DNA from: Polytrichum commune
Taxonomy: Eukaryota; Streptophyta; Polytrichopsida; Polytrichales; Polytrichaceae
DNA: 60,000 nt
Assembly (NCBI GenBank): GCA_950295325.1
Contig: OX485804.1
Location: 56,112,001-56,172,000 of the forward strand
Direction: 5' to 3'
In this document: positions 58,682 to 60,000 of the stretch, piece after piece
How the letters are laid out: every line of letters starts with the position of its first letter
How positions within the stretch are numbered: position 1 is the first letter of the stretch
Made by a program: the position numbers and the translations under genes
The notes under the pieces: generated by a model
What the model was told of the DNA's origin: nothing
Databases searched by the model: none
The model's input: only the letters and a program-made list of their open reading frames with translations

Positions 58682-59271
58682 GGGCCGGTTTACATCATGG
58701 TCCATGGACCATGCAGTCGGACCATGGAAGATGGCCTTTTTCCATGGACCGATTTCATGGTCCAACTTCCATGGTCCGATTTCTGAAAAAATATCGATTT
58801 ACAAAGCCTTTGGGTCCTCCGCTAGGTGTAAATCGAAGGTGGGCCAGGAGGAATGACTACACACCAAAAAGTGAATGTGATGATTTTCTTTGATATATGT
58901 CCAAAAAGGGCAGTTTTCAAATGATCAAAATCAAAATCAAGTCTAGCCATTTTGTTGTTTTCTCTTGTCTTCAACTTCTATTCGTCCAAAAAGAATTCAT
59001 CAATTTATTATTATTATTAACATCATTTTTGTGTCATGGACCCTTTGTCTTTTTCTACTAGAGCAACTCTTTTGTCCCTCCCACCGCAAGGACCATGTCA
59101 GTGGATAATGTAGGCCTTGAAATATGTCTTTTGGGGGCCTCAAACTTCATGGTCACTCTGACATTTTTTCCCTTGGTGTAAACTAAAGTGGTCTTGGGAC
59201 GAGTTCAACAACCAATCACAAATTTTCCAAGGCCTTGGGACGACTTCATGGTCCATGATGTAAACAACCCC
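58682..59271. mobile_element. Tourist-like MITE 'GGGCCGGTTTACA' family, copy 3
   Basis: 590 bp. It opens GGGCCGGTTTACATCATGGT and closes TCCATGATGTAAACAACCCC. The right flank is TAA and the left TTC, so the duplication is not intact. It is longer than copy 2, partly through an extra 'ccatggtcc' repeat near its start. Confidence 0.85.
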
Positions 59272-59334
59272 TAAGGTACGTACTACCCAAAACCAACACT
59301 TGATCTATTTAACTAGCAATGTTATAATGCATTG

Positions 59335-59545
59335 ATACATTTGGGGGTTTTCATATGCGTTGGTCTCCCATGACACTCCACATGCATTGGATTGAAAGGA
59401 GGATCTCATGGAAAGATGGAGTTCCCAAGCATGTAAGTAAAAGACAATGTCTTGTGATGTGGTAATAAGGTACGTATGTACCCAAAACCAACATTGTGCC
59501 TAGAACCAACACTATGTAACACATCCATACATTTGGGAGTTTTCG
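59335..59545. repeat. Duplicated flank, empty copy
   Basis: 59367-59463 repeats 58570-58681, and 59463-59545 repeats 59272-59355 ('aaggtacgta', 'acccaaaaccaac', 'atacatttggg'). The MITE is absent between them, so this copy shows the site before insertion. Confidence 0.75.
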
Positions 59546-60000
59546 AAACATGTGATTGTGGCAACAAAGTGTCGGTTTTGAGTAAGGTAAAAGTGCCTAA
59601 TATCTCACCCAACCAACTTATCCAATATTTCATTTGGAATAGCAATTACATTATGAAGACAATGATATTAAGATCACGTGAATCATAGCATATATATAAT
59701 CTATAAAGGAATGCTCAAAGTCACAAATGTCATTTGACCTTTCCTGGTCACATAGACTCCCTTTAAAGTGGACAATGTTGAATGTTGATATTTTGTTTCC
59801 TCAATTAATGAATTTCATTTTTTTTTGTCTCGAGAGTAATACAATGAATGATCATGTTGAAGTACATAGTTGCCCACATTGGGGGAAAAGCTTGTATCAG
59901 AATTGGTATCACTAACAAAATTGGGTGCTTCTACCTATGTTCTCCTTACCACGCAAATCAATGTTCACCAATGGACAATAATAGTGGGGTCCCACTTAAA
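59546..60000. other. Non-coding stretch at the right edge
   Basis: I see no supported gene. Confidence 0.3.

Noticed and set aside
1-60000. CRISPR array, prokaryotic operon or phage-type system
   Set aside because: No regularly spaced short repeats, no bacterial gene order or ribosome-binding sites; the genes are spliced eukaryotic genes.

Overview
This window looks like nuclear DNA of a land plant. Three conserved eukaryotic genes with short spliced exons sit in the left half, and the rest is a dense patchwork of plant-type transposable-element (TE) remnants: small inverted-repeat elements, Harbinger and hAT transposase fossils, non-LTR retrotransposon 3' ends, a gypsy gag fossil and a tRNA-derived SINE. 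There are no operons, prokaryotic signals, rRNA genes or CRISPR arrays. I cannot name the species. The gene set (a NERD-type PHD/SWIB/Plus3/GYF/CCCH protein) says land plant, but nothing seen separates a non-seed plant from a seed plant.

Gene layout. (1) Minus strand, 320-7780: a telomerase Cajal body protein 1 (TCAB1/WRAP53) homologue. I reconstructed thirteen exons in consistent phase; the last exon or exons lie beyond the left edge. One intron is GC-AG, and intron 1 carries tandem copies of the end of exon 1. (2) Plus strand, 14416-20698: a NERD homologue in ten exons, with PHD, SWIB, Plus3, GYF and CCCH domains plus WG/GW motifs. One intron is a U12-type AT-AC intron. (3) Minus strand, 25298-26557: BRCC36, the JAMM/MPN+ K63-specific deubiquitinase, as one uninterrupted exon, with a telo-box-bearing tandem repeat upstream. 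The three genes act in telomerase trafficking, small-RNA-directed DNA methylation and DNA-damage signalling. Their proximity is probably coincidental, but all three have telo-box-like motifs upstream.

Repeat layout. 8.2-10.4 kb holds a decayed gypsy gag and a primer-binding-like site. 11.6-12.6 kb is a large inverted repeat whose loop contains a 337-bp element with G-run termini and an 8-bp target duplication. 29.9-30.2 kb is a long hairpin. 30.6-32.5 and 41.9-43.1 kb are two decayed 3' ends of one non-LTR retrotransposon family with RNase H and a Cys-rich C-terminal domain. 37.5-39.6 kb is a Harbinger transposase pseudogene with a Tourist-like element inserted in it. 45.0-46.2 kb is a 1.16-kb near-palindrome made of two copies of one small element. 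46.7-47.5 kb is the C-terminal end of a hAT transposase. 51.0-54.3 kb is tandem duplications and insertions, 55.1-55.2 kb a SINE, and 58.6-59.5 kb a filled and an empty copy of one insertion site. From about 28 kb to the right end I see no convincing host gene.

Gene calls rest on family motifs recognised by eye and on splice-phase consistency, not on database searches. Repeat boundaries are by-eye alignments and may be off by several bases.
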